The notes under the pieces are model-generated. The model saw nothing but the letters and a program-made list of their open reading frames with translations, made no database searches and was not told the origin of the DNA. A stretch of DNA of 18,996 nucleotides from Bacteroidota bacterium (lineage in GTDB: Bacteria; Bacteroidota; Bacteroidia; JACCXN01). Of the stretch, positions 7,862-15,703 are shown piece after piece (the stretch's first letter is position 1; every line of letters begins with the position of its first letter). A program made the translations under genes and the position numbers. The DNA is taken from NCBI GenBank assembly GCA_013696965.1, contig JACCXN010000049.1:1-18996 (forward strand), written 5' to 3'.

Positions 7862-9379
7862 ATGCTTGTAAAAATAATCGCTGTAAAAATTGCGCTCGTC
7901 ATTGTGCTTGTATTATATACGCTTGCATTGCTGTTTATCTTTCTATATAGCATAGCACAGGCTCATTTGTTAGTTCGTTATTTGAAAGTTCAAAAGAAAA
8001 TACAACCCGGTCAATTGCCATTTAATGAAAAATTCCTTCCTCATGTAACGGTTCAACTTCCTGTTTACAATGAAATGTACGTAGTGGAAAGGCTGATTGA
8101 TACAGTATGCTCTTTTGATTATCCGCTTGACAAGCTGGAAGTACAAGTGCTGGATGATTCAACTGATCTAAGCATTGAAATTATTGAAAAAAGAGTACAG
8201 TTTTGGAAGGCAAAAGGAGTTGATATAGTACAGGTAAGGAGAACAGATCGTAAAGGATATAAAGCCGGGGCATTGGAAGAGGGGCTTGAGTTTGCAAAGG
8301 GTGAATTCATTGCTATTTTTGATGCTGACTTTGTTCCCTTAAAGGATTTTTTAAAAAAAACTATCCCGCATTTTTTTGAAAAGAATGTTGGCATGGTTCA
8401 AACCCGCTGGGGGCACATCAACAAACATTACTCTTTGCTTACTAAGCTCCAGGCATTCGGGTTAGATGCGCATTTTTCCGTTGAGCAAGTTGGAAGAAAC
8501 AGCGGTAACTGTTTTATTAACTTTAACGGAACTGCCGGTGTGTGGCGCAAATCATGCATTATTGATGCAGGAAACTGGCAGCCAGATACATTAACAGAAG
8601 ATCTTGACTTGAGTTACCGGGCTCAATTGAAAGACTGGAAGTTTGTTTATCTGGAGGATGTGGAATCACCGGCTGAGTTGCCTCCGGTGATGAGTGCATT
8701 GAAAACACAACAATACCGTTGGACCAAAGGGGGTGCGGAAGTGGCGAGAAAACATCTGGGAAATGTATTGCGTTCAGATAAGTCTTTCGTTATAAAATGG
8801 CACGGAGTATTTCATCTTTTAAATAGCGGAGTATTTGTCAGTGTTATTACCTGCGCAATCCTTAGCGTCCCTTTGCTTTTTATTAAACAATATTTTCCTG
8901 AATTCAAACAGCTATTTCTTCTAGCATCATTTTTTTTGTTAAGTTTTTTCATTTTAGCAATTTTATATTGGGTTTCAACAAACCAAAAATCAGAAAACAA
9001 ACTAAAATCCAGGCTCTATTTCATTCGTACATTTCCATTATTCCTTGCCATTATGATGGGGCTTTCATTGCACAATGCCATAGCAGTACTAGAAGGATAT
9101 TTTGGCAAGAAAACTCCGTTTATCAGAACGCCCAAGTTCAATATCATTAATAATAATGATTCGTGGGAAAGTAATAAATATATTACCGGTCAAATTAATC
9201 CGCTTACTGTAACGGAAGGGATTTTGTCCCTGTATTTTCTTTTTGCGGTTATTGTGGCGTTTCAAATCGGAGACTATGCCTTATTGCCTTTTCACATGAT
9301 GCTGACATTTGGTTTTGCGACCGTGTGTTATTACTCTGTTTTTCAATCAAAAATGATCAAAAAACCAATAAAACTATGA
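7862..9379 (+). CDS. Cellulose-synthase-like membrane glycosyltransferase (GT2)
   Basis: A 505-residue processive-type GT2. Residues ~5-30 form one membrane span, then comes the catalytic domain with LDDST (D98/D99), FDADF (D154 and D156), EDLDL (E246-D249) and the QQYRW signature at 283-287 (QxxRW), then several membrane spans from about residue 320 on. This pattern is shared by cellulose/mannan synthases and ceramide-glucosyltransferase-like enzymes. It may polymerise or add a single sugar on the cytoplasmic face with export through the membrane. Substrate is unknown; context suggests an arsenic-containing sugar or a lipid-linked acceptor. ATG 7862 is used because upstream alternatives overlap the previous gene. 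Its TGA overlaps the arsM start in an ATGA arrangement. Confidence 0.88.
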   Translation: MLVKIIAVKIALVIVLVLYTLALLFIFLYSIAQAHLLVRYLKVQKKIQPGQLPFNEKFLPHVTVQLPVYNEMYVVERLIDTVCSFDYPLDKLEVQVLDDSTDLSIEIIEKRVQFWKAKGVDIVQVRRTDRKGYKAGALEEGLEFAKGEFIAIFDADFVPLKDFLKKTIPHFFEKNVGMVQTRWGHINKHYSLLTKLQAFGLDAHFSVEQVGRNSGNCFINFNGTAGVWRKSCIIDAGNWQPDTLTEDLDLSYRAQLKDWKFVYLEDVESPAELPPVMSALKTQQYRWTKGGAEVARKHLGNVLRSDKSFVIKWHGVFHLLNSGVFVSVITCAILSVPLLFIKQYFPEFKQLFLLASFFLLSFFILAILYWVSTNQKSENKLKSRLYFIRTFPLFLAIMMGLSLHNAIAVLEGYFGKKTPFIRTPKFNIINNNDSWESNKYITGQINPLTVTEGILSLYFLFAVIVAFQIGDYALLPFHMMLTFGFATVCYYSVFQSKMIKKPIKL

Positions 9380-10344
9380 GTTACCTCGAAACAACAAAAA
9401 ATGTTTACAAAGAAGCGGCATTGAAGCCTGATGTTGGCTTATGCTGCACAACCACTCCGGTATGGCAATTGCCTGGTCTGGCAATTCCGACAAAGATGCT
9501 GCAAATGAATTATGGCTGCGGAAGCACTGTTCATCCGCGTGATCTTGTAAATAATCCAAGAATACTTTATGTCGGTGTTGGAGGGGGAATGGAGCTGTTG
9601 CAGTTTGCTTATTTCAGCAGGCAAAAAAATGGAGTTATTGGAGTGGATGTAGTGGATGAGATGTTGCAGGCAAGCAAAGAAAATTTTAATGAAGCGGAAA
9701 AACAAAACTCCTGGTTCAAATCAGAGTTTGTTGAATTAAGAAAAGGCGATGCCCTAAATTTACCTATTGAAGATGAAAGTGTGGATGTAGCAGCTCAGAA
9801 TTGCCTGTTCAATATTTTCAAAGCAGAAGATTTGAAAAAGGCACTTAGCGAGATGTATAGGGTTTTAAAACCAAGAGGACGATTAGTGCTTTCGGATCCT
9901 ACCTGTGAAACTAAAATGCCAGAAAATCTTCTCAATGATGAACGACTGCGTGCATTGTGTTTGAGCGGAGCATTGCCTCTTAAAGAATACATTAAAATGA
10001 TAACGGACATTGGCTTTGGAACGGTTGAAATAAGAGCCAAACGACCCTATCGTATCCTTGATTCAACACATTACAATACCGACAAATTGATTTATATTGA
10101 AAGTGTAGAAGTGTGTGCCATAAAAGACCCGATGCCTGATGACGGGCCCTGTGTTTTTACAGGAAAAACAGCGATTTACTTTGGTGAAGACGGATTGTTC
10201 GATGATCATAAAGGACATACTTTAATGCAAAATCAGCCTTTGTCTATTTGTGATAAAACGGCTAATGCTTTAAGGAGCCTTAACAGAAGTGGTATTTTTA
10301 TTTCTGAATCAACCTGGTTTTATGATGGCGGTGGATGCTGTTAA
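9376..10344 (+). CDS. arsM: Arsenite methyltransferase ArsM (arsenosugar type)
   Basis: A 322-residue class I SAM-dependent methyltransferase. The SAM site is [12 protein letters not shown] (residues 64-75) with acidic D91 after strand 2. The arsenic-ligating cysteines expected of ArsM are present: C143 in the family motif NCLFNIF and C195 in LCLSGALP, plus N-terminal C23/C24 and C48. By family knowledge the enzyme methylates As(III) stepwise, here probably to dimethylarsenite as the substrate of ArsS. A distinctive feature is the last five residues, GGGCC, a terminal cysteine pair that could bind As(III). Start ATG 9376 overlaps the upstream stop (ATGA), indicating translational coupling. 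Confidence 0.93.
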   Translation: MSYLETTKNVYKEAALKPDVGLCCTTTPVWQLPGLAIPTKMLQMNYGCGSTVHPRDLVNNPRILYVGVGGGMELLQFAYFSRQKNGVIGVDVVDEMLQASKENFNEAEKQNSWFKSEFVELRKGDALNLPIEDESVDVAAQNCLFNIFKAEDLKKALSEMYRVLKPRGRLVLSDPTCETKMPENLLNDERLRALCLSGALPLKEYIKMITDIGFGTVEIRAKRPYRILDSTHYNTDKLIYIESVEVCAIKDPMPDDGPCVFTGKTAIYFGEDGLFDDHKGHTLMQNQPLSICDKTANALRSLNRSGIFISESTWFYDGGGCC

Positions 10345-10367
10345 TTTATAATTTAAATTGCAAAAAA

Positions 10368-11462
10368 ATGAAAATATTATTTCTCTATTTACAAATTTCA
10401 CTAATTATTTCTGCCTGTTCGCAGCAAAATAAAAAAGCCGAGGAAAATAGTTTAGGCTATAATAATATTGAACTTCAGGATACAAGCTGGACAGATAAAG
10501 TTGTGAAAACCAAAGAAGAGTGGAAGAAAATACTTACACCCGAACAATACAATATCACAAGAGAACAGGGAACAGAGGTGAAGTTTAGTAGTCCATATAA
10601 TAAAAACCATCAATCGGGATTATATTATTGCGTTAGTTGTGGTATTCCGTTATTTAGTTCAGAAAATAAATTTGAATCAGGAACAGGATGGCCGAGTTTC
10701 TGGAAACCTTATTCGCAAAAGAGTGTACAAATTGCAACTGATAATTCTATCGGAATGCAACGTGACGAAATATCTTGCGCCCGTTGTGATGCTCACTTAG
10801 GGCACGTTTTTAATGATGGGCCACAGCCCACGGGCTTGAGATATTGCATTAATGGAGTGACATTGCTTTTCAACGCAACAGACAGTAAACCAACCAATGA
10901 TCTCTCGGCATACAATAAAGCTACATTCGCGGCAGGTTGTTTCTGGTGTGAAGAAGCCGTTTTTGAAGGTGTGAAAGGTGTGGCAGAGGTAATTTCCGGA
11001 TATTCAGGAGGCACTACCAAAAATCCCTCTTATGAAGAAGTAGGAAGCGGTACCACAGGCCATGCAGAAAGCATTGAAATTTATTATGACTCCACCAAAG
11101 TAAGTTATCAAAATTTGATTAAAGTATTTTTTGCATCTCAGGATCCCACACAGGTGAATGGCCAAGGGCCGGATGAAGGTACGCAATATCGATCCATTGT
11201 TTTTTACAGAAACCTTTACGAAAAACAACTAACTGAAAGTTATATTAATGAATTAAATAAATCAGGTAAATATAAAAAACCTATCGCTACTCAGGTAATA
11301 CCTTATAAAGAATTTTGGAAAGCTGAAGATTATCATCAGAATTATATTCATCACCACCCTACCGATGCGTATGTTCAGCATGAATCAATTCCGCGAATTA
11401 AGAGAACACAGAAGCAGTTTCCTGAGCTTTTTAAACCTGAACGTTTGATAATTGAGAAGTAA
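10368..11462 (+). CDS. msrBA: Exported bifunctional methionine sulfoxide reductase MsrB-MsrA
   Basis: A 364-residue fusion, MsrB first and MsrA second. The N-terminus is a lipoprotein signal with the lipobox ISAC17, so it acts in the envelope. MsrB (about 45-170) has zinc cysteines C88, C91, C137 and C140 and catalytic C160 in RYCING. MsrA (about 185-350) starts with the catalytic GCFWCE (C191) and continues with VISGYSGG and [20 protein letters not shown]. Together they repair both S- and R-methionine sulfoxide in proteins. It lies 23 bases after arsM and 7 bases ahead of the next gene. In this context it may protect envelope proteins against oxidation that accompanies arsenic stress; that link is inference. 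Confidence 0.93.
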   Translation: MKILFLYLQISLIISACSQQNKKAEENSLGYNNIELQDTSWTDKVVKTKEEWKKILTPEQYNITREQGTEVKFSSPYNKNHQSGLYYCVSCGIPLFSSENKFESGTGWPSFWKPYSQKSVQIATDNSIGMQRDEISCARCDAHLGHVFNDGPQPTGLRYCINGVTLLFNATDSKPTNDLSAYNKATFAAGCFWCEEAVFEGVKGVAEVISGYSGGTTKNPSYEEVGSGTTGHAESIEIYYDSTKVSYQNLIKVFFASQDPTQVNGQGPDEGTQYRSIVFYRNLYEKQLTESYINELNKSGKYKKPIATQVIPYKEFWKAEDYHQNYIHHHPTDAYVQHESIPRIKRTQKQFPELFKPERLIIEK

Positions 11463-11469
11463 TCGTATT

Positions 11470-11763
11470 ATGAAAACAAAATTGATATTTGTGTATAATG
11501 CCGATGGCAATTTATTTAGTAAAACAATTGATTTTGCTCACAAGATACTTTCCCCCTCTACCTATGCTTGTAACCTTTGCAGTATTACTTACGATAATTT
11601 CGGAATGAAGAAAGAATGGGCTGAATTTCTTCGCAAATTAAATATGGAAACGATATTTTTTTACAAAGATGAGTTTCTAAAAAAGTACGGCAAACAAAAA
11701 ACGGAATTTCCGGTTATCTTTATTGACAAAGAAAATTCAATGGAAGTATTAGTTCAAAATTAG
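11470..11763 (+). CDS. Small conserved CxxC protein of unknown function
   Basis: A 97-residue soluble protein. The first strand, KLIFVYNADGNLFSKTIDF, and the following KILSPSTYACNLCSITY carry the features I recognise from a conserved small family sometimes given the doubtful label 'GTPase'; no GTPase motifs are present. C34 and C37 form a CNLC pair that could bind a metal or arsenite or do thiol redox work, and the later FPVIFIDKEN strand suggests a thioredoxin-like fold. There is no signal peptide, so it is cytoplasmic. It follows msrBA by 7 bases in the same operon. The function is not known. Confidence 0.75.
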   Translation: MKTKLIFVYNADGNLFSKTIDFAHKILSPSTYACNLCSITYDNFGMKKEWAEFLRKLNMETIFFYKDEFLKKYGKQKTEFPVIFIDKENSMEVLVQN

Positions 11764-11801
11764 AGCAGGTATCACAGCAAAACTCAAATCACAAAAATAA
11801 A

Positions 11802-11895
11802 ATGAAATAGCCATAATTCTTGAAGAAATACCAACCGAAAATGAATATATGGCGTATTCCATTTGACCAACAAGAAAAATTATATACAAATGAAA
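11802..11895 (+). repeat. Direct repeat, copy A, ending at the redoxin start codon
   Basis: This 94-base element begins ATGAAATAGCCA and ends at the ATGAAA that starts the following gene. Its first 68 bases match the copy at 15608-15703 at 58 positions with no gaps; the remainder aligns with a 2-base length difference and ends in TTATATACA. Both copies carry the same short open frame ending in TGA (here at 11864-11866), reading EIAIILEEIPTENEYMAYSI. Sequence before the element and after the start codon is unrelated between copies. Confidence 0.9.
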
Positions 11896-12486
11896 CAATT
11901 TAAAATAACTTTCATCGCACTAACCGTCTTCTCAAGTCTGTCCTTTATTTATATGAACCAGGATAATCCCAGCGGACTCAAAAAAGGCGAAAAAGCACCA
12001 GCATTCATTGCAAAAGATCATGCCGGTAATAGTATTGATCTTTACTCAATTTTACAGAAGGGTCCGGTGGTCCTGATGTTTTATAGAGGTGAGTGGTGTG
12101 GATACTGTACCAGGGAAATGAGTGAATTTCAGGATTCACTTCATTATATTACAGAAAAAGGAGCCTATGTTATTGCCATTACTCCTGAAACCAACAATAA
12201 CATCAGCAAAACGATTGAAAAAACAAAAGCCTCCTTTTCAATTATCCACGATGAAGAATCTAAAATTATGACTTCATATAAAACAAGTTTTGTTGTGGAT
12301 AGTGCAACAGTTGAGAAGTATAAAAAATGGAACGTTGATTTAGAAGAAGCGAATGGCAATAAGGATCATATCTTACCGGTACCTGCAACTTATGTTATTG
12401 GTAAAGATGGAATTATTAAATACGTTTTTTTCGATAAGGATTATAGCAAAAGAGCTACTGTAAAAGATATTATCAATGCTCTATAG
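11890..12486 (+). CDS. Exported peroxiredoxin-like (AhpC/TSA, redoxin) protein
   Basis: A 198-residue protein with an N-terminal hydrophobic segment (about 5-21) that acts as signal peptide or anchor, then a thioredoxin-fold redoxin domain. The active site is WCGYC (C70, C73), preceded by VVLMFYRGEW, as in the peroxiredoxin-like subgroup; PATYVIGKDGIIKYVF is the cis-proline strand. It probably reduces peroxide or thiols in the periplasm, and would fit beside the exported MsrBA. ATG 11890 lies exactly at the end of the direct repeat; TTG 11863 is an in-frame alternative but starts inside the repeat. The gene is the last of the first operon and faces the minus-strand DUF547 fusion. Confidence 0.87.
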   Translation: MKQFKITFIALTVFSSLSFIYMNQDNPSGLKKGEKAPAFIAKDHAGNSIDLYSILQKGPVVLMFYRGEWCGYCTREMSEFQDSLHYITEKGAYVIAITPETNNNISKTIEKTKASFSIIHDEESKIMTSYKTSFVVDSATVEKYKKWNVDLEEANGNKDHILPVPATYVIGKDGIIKYVFFDKDYSKRATVKDIINAL

Positions 12487-12526
12487 AAACTACATTGCAT
12501 CCTAAAAAATTTGAAGGCGAAAAATT

Positions 12527-12541
12527 AAGGGAATAGCCCTT
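12527..12541 (-). terminator. Short hairpin between convergent genes
   Basis: AAGGG and CCCTT enclose a 5-base loop in the 94-base gap between two converging genes. Read on the minus strand it is followed by AATTTTT, as a terminator of the DUF547 fusion gene should be. The stem is only 5 bp. Confidence 0.35.
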
Positions 12542-12580
12542 TAAAATAAATAATATCCATCAAGTATAAGAAGATTTTTT

Positions 12581-14152
12581 TTACCTGATAACTCGTACTC
12601 CAAAGTTGAAAGTTTGTCCTGCCCCGGCATTCATGCCCATAGTGAATTTTGTGTAAAGCACCTCGGTTTCCAACAGCCCCGGAATCAATTGAAATTTCAA
12701 TCCAACACCCTCTTGCCTGAACCAGGAGGAAATCCCCTTCTCATTATATGAAGGCCAAAACTCATTTTGAACATAAACTGTAACCCTTTTGGAAGGAAAC
12801 CAACTTAGAAAGACATCCAATGGTGTTGCAAGGTTTATTGATTTTGTTTCAAATGTTTTATTAACAGAAAGCCAGGGGGCAAGCTGAAAGAAAAGTTGAA
12901 ATTTATTTCCAATAGAATGATCGTAATAAAATTGTGTAATAAGAAAATATCTGTCGGCACTCAGGTATGGCTTGCCGTTTGACGCTCCTTCCTGATCTTT
13001 TGATACGGGAATAAGAAAGGTGCTTTGTACGGAAAGGTGGGCAAGTTTTTTAAATGGTGCGATTTTTATTTTCGGGCCAACAGATGAAATTGCTGTGCGG
13101 GTATTGGGTGTATTCTCAAATTTTAATAATGCAAAAGGTGAACTTGTTTCTGAATCATTCCTGACAGATTTTATCCACATATCGGCTCCAATACTTAGTC
13201 TGGGCGAAATGCCAATCAGGAACTGGTTAATAGAAGAAAAATAACTAGAACGGGAATGGTAGTTTATTTTATTTCCGTCCTTATCGAACCCTTCAGTTTG
13301 TGTATAAAGGTTGTTGAAAAATTTATACTCCCATTGATTTCGTTTGAGTAAAACAGAAGGTGTATATGCCTGTATATTAGCTGTTTTTTGTGTTGGATCT
13401 GAGAGTTGTTCAGTATTATTCTTATTAAATTCATTTAACGACCAGTCGTAATCGTAATAATCTACCTTATAATCTTCCGGGATTTTATTTTCACGATATT
13501 TATTAATGAACCCTATAACGCTTGACCCATCTTGTTTAAAATCTTCTTCATACCATTTGAAAATTTCGGACAAAAGGACTTTTTTCTCAGCATCGTTCAC
13601 TGTGATAAAATTATTGTTGTTGAGCGCTGCTTTTGCCTGAACATCCATTTGATTTTCAAGTTTGTCGGGCAAAAAAGCATTGCTTATTATTGGCGGACAG
13701 CCATTGGCTCCACACACCAGTACAAAATGCAATCGGGCATCTTTATAAACAGGGCGTAATTCTTTATTTTCAATTTCATCAAGTGTTATTTTTTTTCCAC
13801 CAACCTCATACTTGATACCATTATAAAATCCTGAAATATCCATCGGTGATTTTATTGGATAGTGATCCACTACATTTTTTATTACAAGAATATTGTAAGT
13901 ATTAATCAGGAATGTTTTTTTTACATTTTCCGGAAGTAACTCAAAATGAATGTTCCTAATTTGAATAGTTAAACTATCTAATTCCTTTCTGTCAGAATGA
14001 ATCGCTGAATAGTTCACCAATCCATTGCTTACATACTGATTAAAAAAGCGGTTTGCCGATGAGAAAAAGTCATCCGCTTCATTTTGAGAATAGGCAGTAT
14101 GAAATGTAAAAACAGTAACGATTGTATAACAAATTTGCCTGAGATAACCCAT
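12581..14152 (-). CDS. DUF547 domain fused to a probable outer-membrane beta-barrel
   Basis: A 523-residue exported protein: a signal peptide (MGYLRQICYTIVTVFTFHTAYSQ) is cut near residue 23. The N-terminal half is a DUF547 domain, with FLINTYNILVIKNVV, YPIKSPMDISG, LHFVLVCGANGCPP (two cysteines, as in the other copy) and closing YDYDWSLNE. The C-terminal ~270 residues have alternating aromatic/polar strands, glycine-rich turns and a final strand ending GVRVIR, as expected of an outer-membrane barrel. So the DUF547 domain would sit on a membrane-bound scaffold. ATG 14152 is preferred over GTG 14188 because it starts directly at the signal peptide. It is divergent from the MORN-like gene and is the only minus-strand gene between the two operons. 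The barrel call is inferred from pattern only. Confidence 0.8.
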   Translation of the reverse strand: MGYLRQICYTIVTVFTFHTAYSQNEADDFFSSANRFFNQYVSNGLVNYSAIHSDRKELDSLTIQIRNIHFELLPENVKKTFLINTYNILVIKNVVDHYPIKSPMDISGFYNGIKYEVGGKKITLDEIENKELRPVYKDARLHFVLVCGANGCPPIISNAFLPDKLENQMDVQAKAALNNNNFITVNDAEKKVLLSEIFKWYEEDFKQDGSSVIGFINKYRENKIPEDYKVDYYDYDWSLNEFNKNNTEQLSDPTQKTANIQAYTPSVLLKRNQWEYKFFNNLYTQTEGFDKDGNKINYHSRSSYFSSINQFLIGISPRLSIGADMWIKSVRNDSETSSPFALLKFENTPNTRTAISSVGPKIKIAPFKKLAHLSVQSTFLIPVSKDQEGASNGKPYLSADRYFLITQFYYDHSIGNKFQLFFQLAPWLSVNKTFETKSINLATPLDVFLSWFPSKRVTVYVQNEFWPSYNEKGISSWFRQEGVGLKFQLIPGLLETEVLYTKFTMGMNAGAGQTFNFGVRVIR

Positions 14153-14274
14153 AAATAGAAAAATTGTAAGTTCCAAAGAAAATAACACCTGAACTATTAA
14201 ATTGTCGCCTGAAAGACAAAAGGTATAAACGCTAATTAATTACCTTGCAGGCAGTAAATATAATTCATTTTTAC
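14153..14274. promoter_or_regulatory. Divergent promoter region
   Basis: These 122 bases separate two divergent genes and must hold promoters for both. On the minus strand TTTG (14217-14220) and TAGTTCAG (14189-14196), 20 bases apart, fit the Bacteroidota spacing, with four of six fixed -7 bases matching. No good match is seen on the plus strand. Confidence 0.35.
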
Positions 14275-14916
14275 ATGCACTATCAGCATAAACCATTTGT
14301 TGCATTGTTGCTTGCTATCCTGGTAGTTTCCTGTGGTAATAACAATGACAACAATTATTCTCCCGAATATAATAAAAAAGTGTATCATGCTCCTACCAGT
14401 ACCATTGATACTGTGCCAATAAAGGATGAATATGTAAGGGAATATTATTCCAACGGAAAAATAGAATCTGAGGGGTGGATAAAGGCAGCCCGGAAAAATG
14501 GTTATTGGAGATATTATCATCCAAATGGAAAACTTTTTAAGCAGGGTAATTATTTAAATGATTTGATGAGCGGCTGGTGGCAGGAATTTAGAAAGGACAG
14601 TACATGCGTATGTCAGGGCCAATATTCCAATGGGAAAAAGGAGGGTTACTGGATGTATTTTTATCCCAATGGGGAACTTCAGAAACAGGGCAGTTTTATT
14701 AATGATAATATGATTTCGTGGTGGAAGGAATACAATGAGCAAGGTAATTTAACTTATGAAGGGGAGTATAACAATAGAATTAAAGAAGGGTACAGCAAAA
14801 GCTATAAGAATGGTATATTGCAAAGCGAAGGCAAATACATTAACGGAAGGCAAAGAGGAAGATGGAAATATTATGACGAACTTGGTAAAATGATAAAGAT
14901 TCAAGAATATGACTAA
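14275..14916 (+). CDS. MORN-like repeat (YwqK-type) lipoprotein
   Basis: A 213-residue lipoprotein with lipobox VVSC (about residue 20). The body is five to six degenerate MORN-like repeats of the kind YYSNGKIESEG..., G.W.YYHPNGKLFKQGNY, YSNGKKEGYWMYFYPNGEL and so on, each about 20-25 residues. Such proteins are commonly labelled 'YwqK family antitoxin', but nothing here suggests a toxin partner; an envelope or surface binding role is more likely. ATG 14275 is chosen because it opens directly onto the signal sequence. Its stop overlaps the next gene's start by 8 bases, so it heads the second operon and is coupled to the Dpm1-like gene. Confidence 0.82.
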   Translation: MHYQHKPFVALLLAILVVSCGNNNDNNYSPEYNKKVYHAPTSTIDTVPIKDEYVREYYSNGKIESEGWIKAARKNGYWRYYHPNGKLFKQGNYLNDLMSGWWQEFRKDSTCVCQGQYSNGKKEGYWMYFYPNGELQKQGSFINDNMISWWKEYNEQGNLTYEGEYNNRIKEGYSKSYKNGILQSEGKYINGRQRGRWKYYDELGKMIKIQEYD

Positions 14917-15604
14917 AAAGAAAAATATAGTGGTAATTATTCCTGCTTTTAACGAGGAGAACTCAGTTGGGCATGTTATTAGAGATTTGCCCAAAGACTT
15001 TATAAGCGAAGTGATAGTAGTAAACAATAATTCCAATGATAACACCAAACTAAACGCACAAAAAGGCGGGGCAACGGTTCTTGATGAAAAGCGTCAGGGA
15101 TATGGTTACGCCTGCCTGAAAGGAATTGCATACGTAAAAGAAAAAATTCACAAGCCGGATATTGTTGTTTTTATTGATGCTGATTATTCTGATTATCCCC
15201 AGGAAATGATAGCGCTTGTACAACCGATAATCGAACAGGATTACGATATGGTGATAGGATCCAGGGCGCTTGGAAACAGAGAAAGGGGGTCTATGACACC
15301 ACAACAGATTTTTGGAAATAAATTAGCAACAAGCTTAATGAAGTTTCTTTATGGAGTAAAATATACCGACCTCGGCCCTTTCAGAGCAATAAAATTTGAT
15401 AAACTATTAGAATTGGAAATGAGGGACACTACCTATGGATGGACGGTAGAAATGCAATTGAAGGCTGCAAAGAAAAAGATGAAAGTAACGGAAGTGCCCG
15501 TTAATTATAGAAATAGAATAGGGTTTTCCAAAATAAGCGGGACGGTTAAAGGCACTATTATGGCAGGATATAAGATTATCACCACTATTTTTAAATACAT
15601 TTAA
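14909..15604 (+). CDS. Dpm1-like polyprenyl-phosphate sugar synthase (GT2)
   Basis: A 231-residue GT2 enzyme of the dolichyl-phosphate mannose/glucose synthase-like subfamily. Motifs: VVIIPAFNEENSVGHVI, VVNNNSNDNT, the metal-binding DAD at 90-92 (FIDADYSDYPQEM), GSRALGNRERGSM, and YTDLGPFRAIKFD, followed by the typical TYGWTVEMQLKAAKK. It lacks C-terminal membrane spans, as in Dpm1 itself. By family knowledge it moves a hexose from a nucleotide sugar to a polyprenyl phosphate. The GT-C enzyme two genes downstream is the kind that uses such donors. The sugar and the final product are not visible from sequence. Confidence 0.88.
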   Translation: MTKKKNIVVIIPAFNEENSVGHVIRDLPKDFISEVIVVNNNSNDNTKLNAQKGGATVLDEKRQGYGYACLKGIAYVKEKIHKPDIVVFIDADYSDYPQEMIALVQPIIEQDYDMVIGSRALGNRERGSMTPQQIFGNKLATSLMKFLYGVKYTDLGPFRAIKFDKLLELEMRDTTYGWTVEMQLKAAKKKMKVTEVPVNYRNRIGFSKISGTVKGTIMAGYKIITTIFKYI

Positions 15605-15607
15605 ACC

Positions 15608-15703
15608 ATGAAATAGCCAAGATTCTAAAGGTAACACCAACCGAAAATGGATATTTGGCGTATTCCATCTGACCATTAAAAAACAAATTATATACAGATG
15701 AAA
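15608..15703 (+). repeat. Direct repeat, copy B, ending at the lipoprotein start codon
   Basis: This 96-base partner of the element at 11802-11895 begins 3 bases after the stop of the Dpm1-like gene and ends at the ATGAAA of the next gene. Its frame reads EIAKILKVTPTENGYLAYSI and ends in TGA at 15670-15672. Two of the ten base differences in the ungapped 68 bases are silent in this frame (CTT/CTA, ATT/ATC). Confidence 0.9.

Noticed and set aside
8119-8394. Minus-strand frame inside the GT2 gene
   Set aside because: Low-complexity serine-rich translation opposite a conserved catalytic domain.
14236-14520. Minus-strand hydrophobic frame over the MORN-like gene
   Set aside because: Antisense of a repeat-bearing gene with a clear lipobox; hydrophobicity is a by-product of AT-rich codons.
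14275-14916. Antitoxin of a toxin-antitoxin system
   Set aside because: The YwqK label is common for MORN-like proteins, but it is an exported lipoprotein and no toxin-like gene is adjacent.
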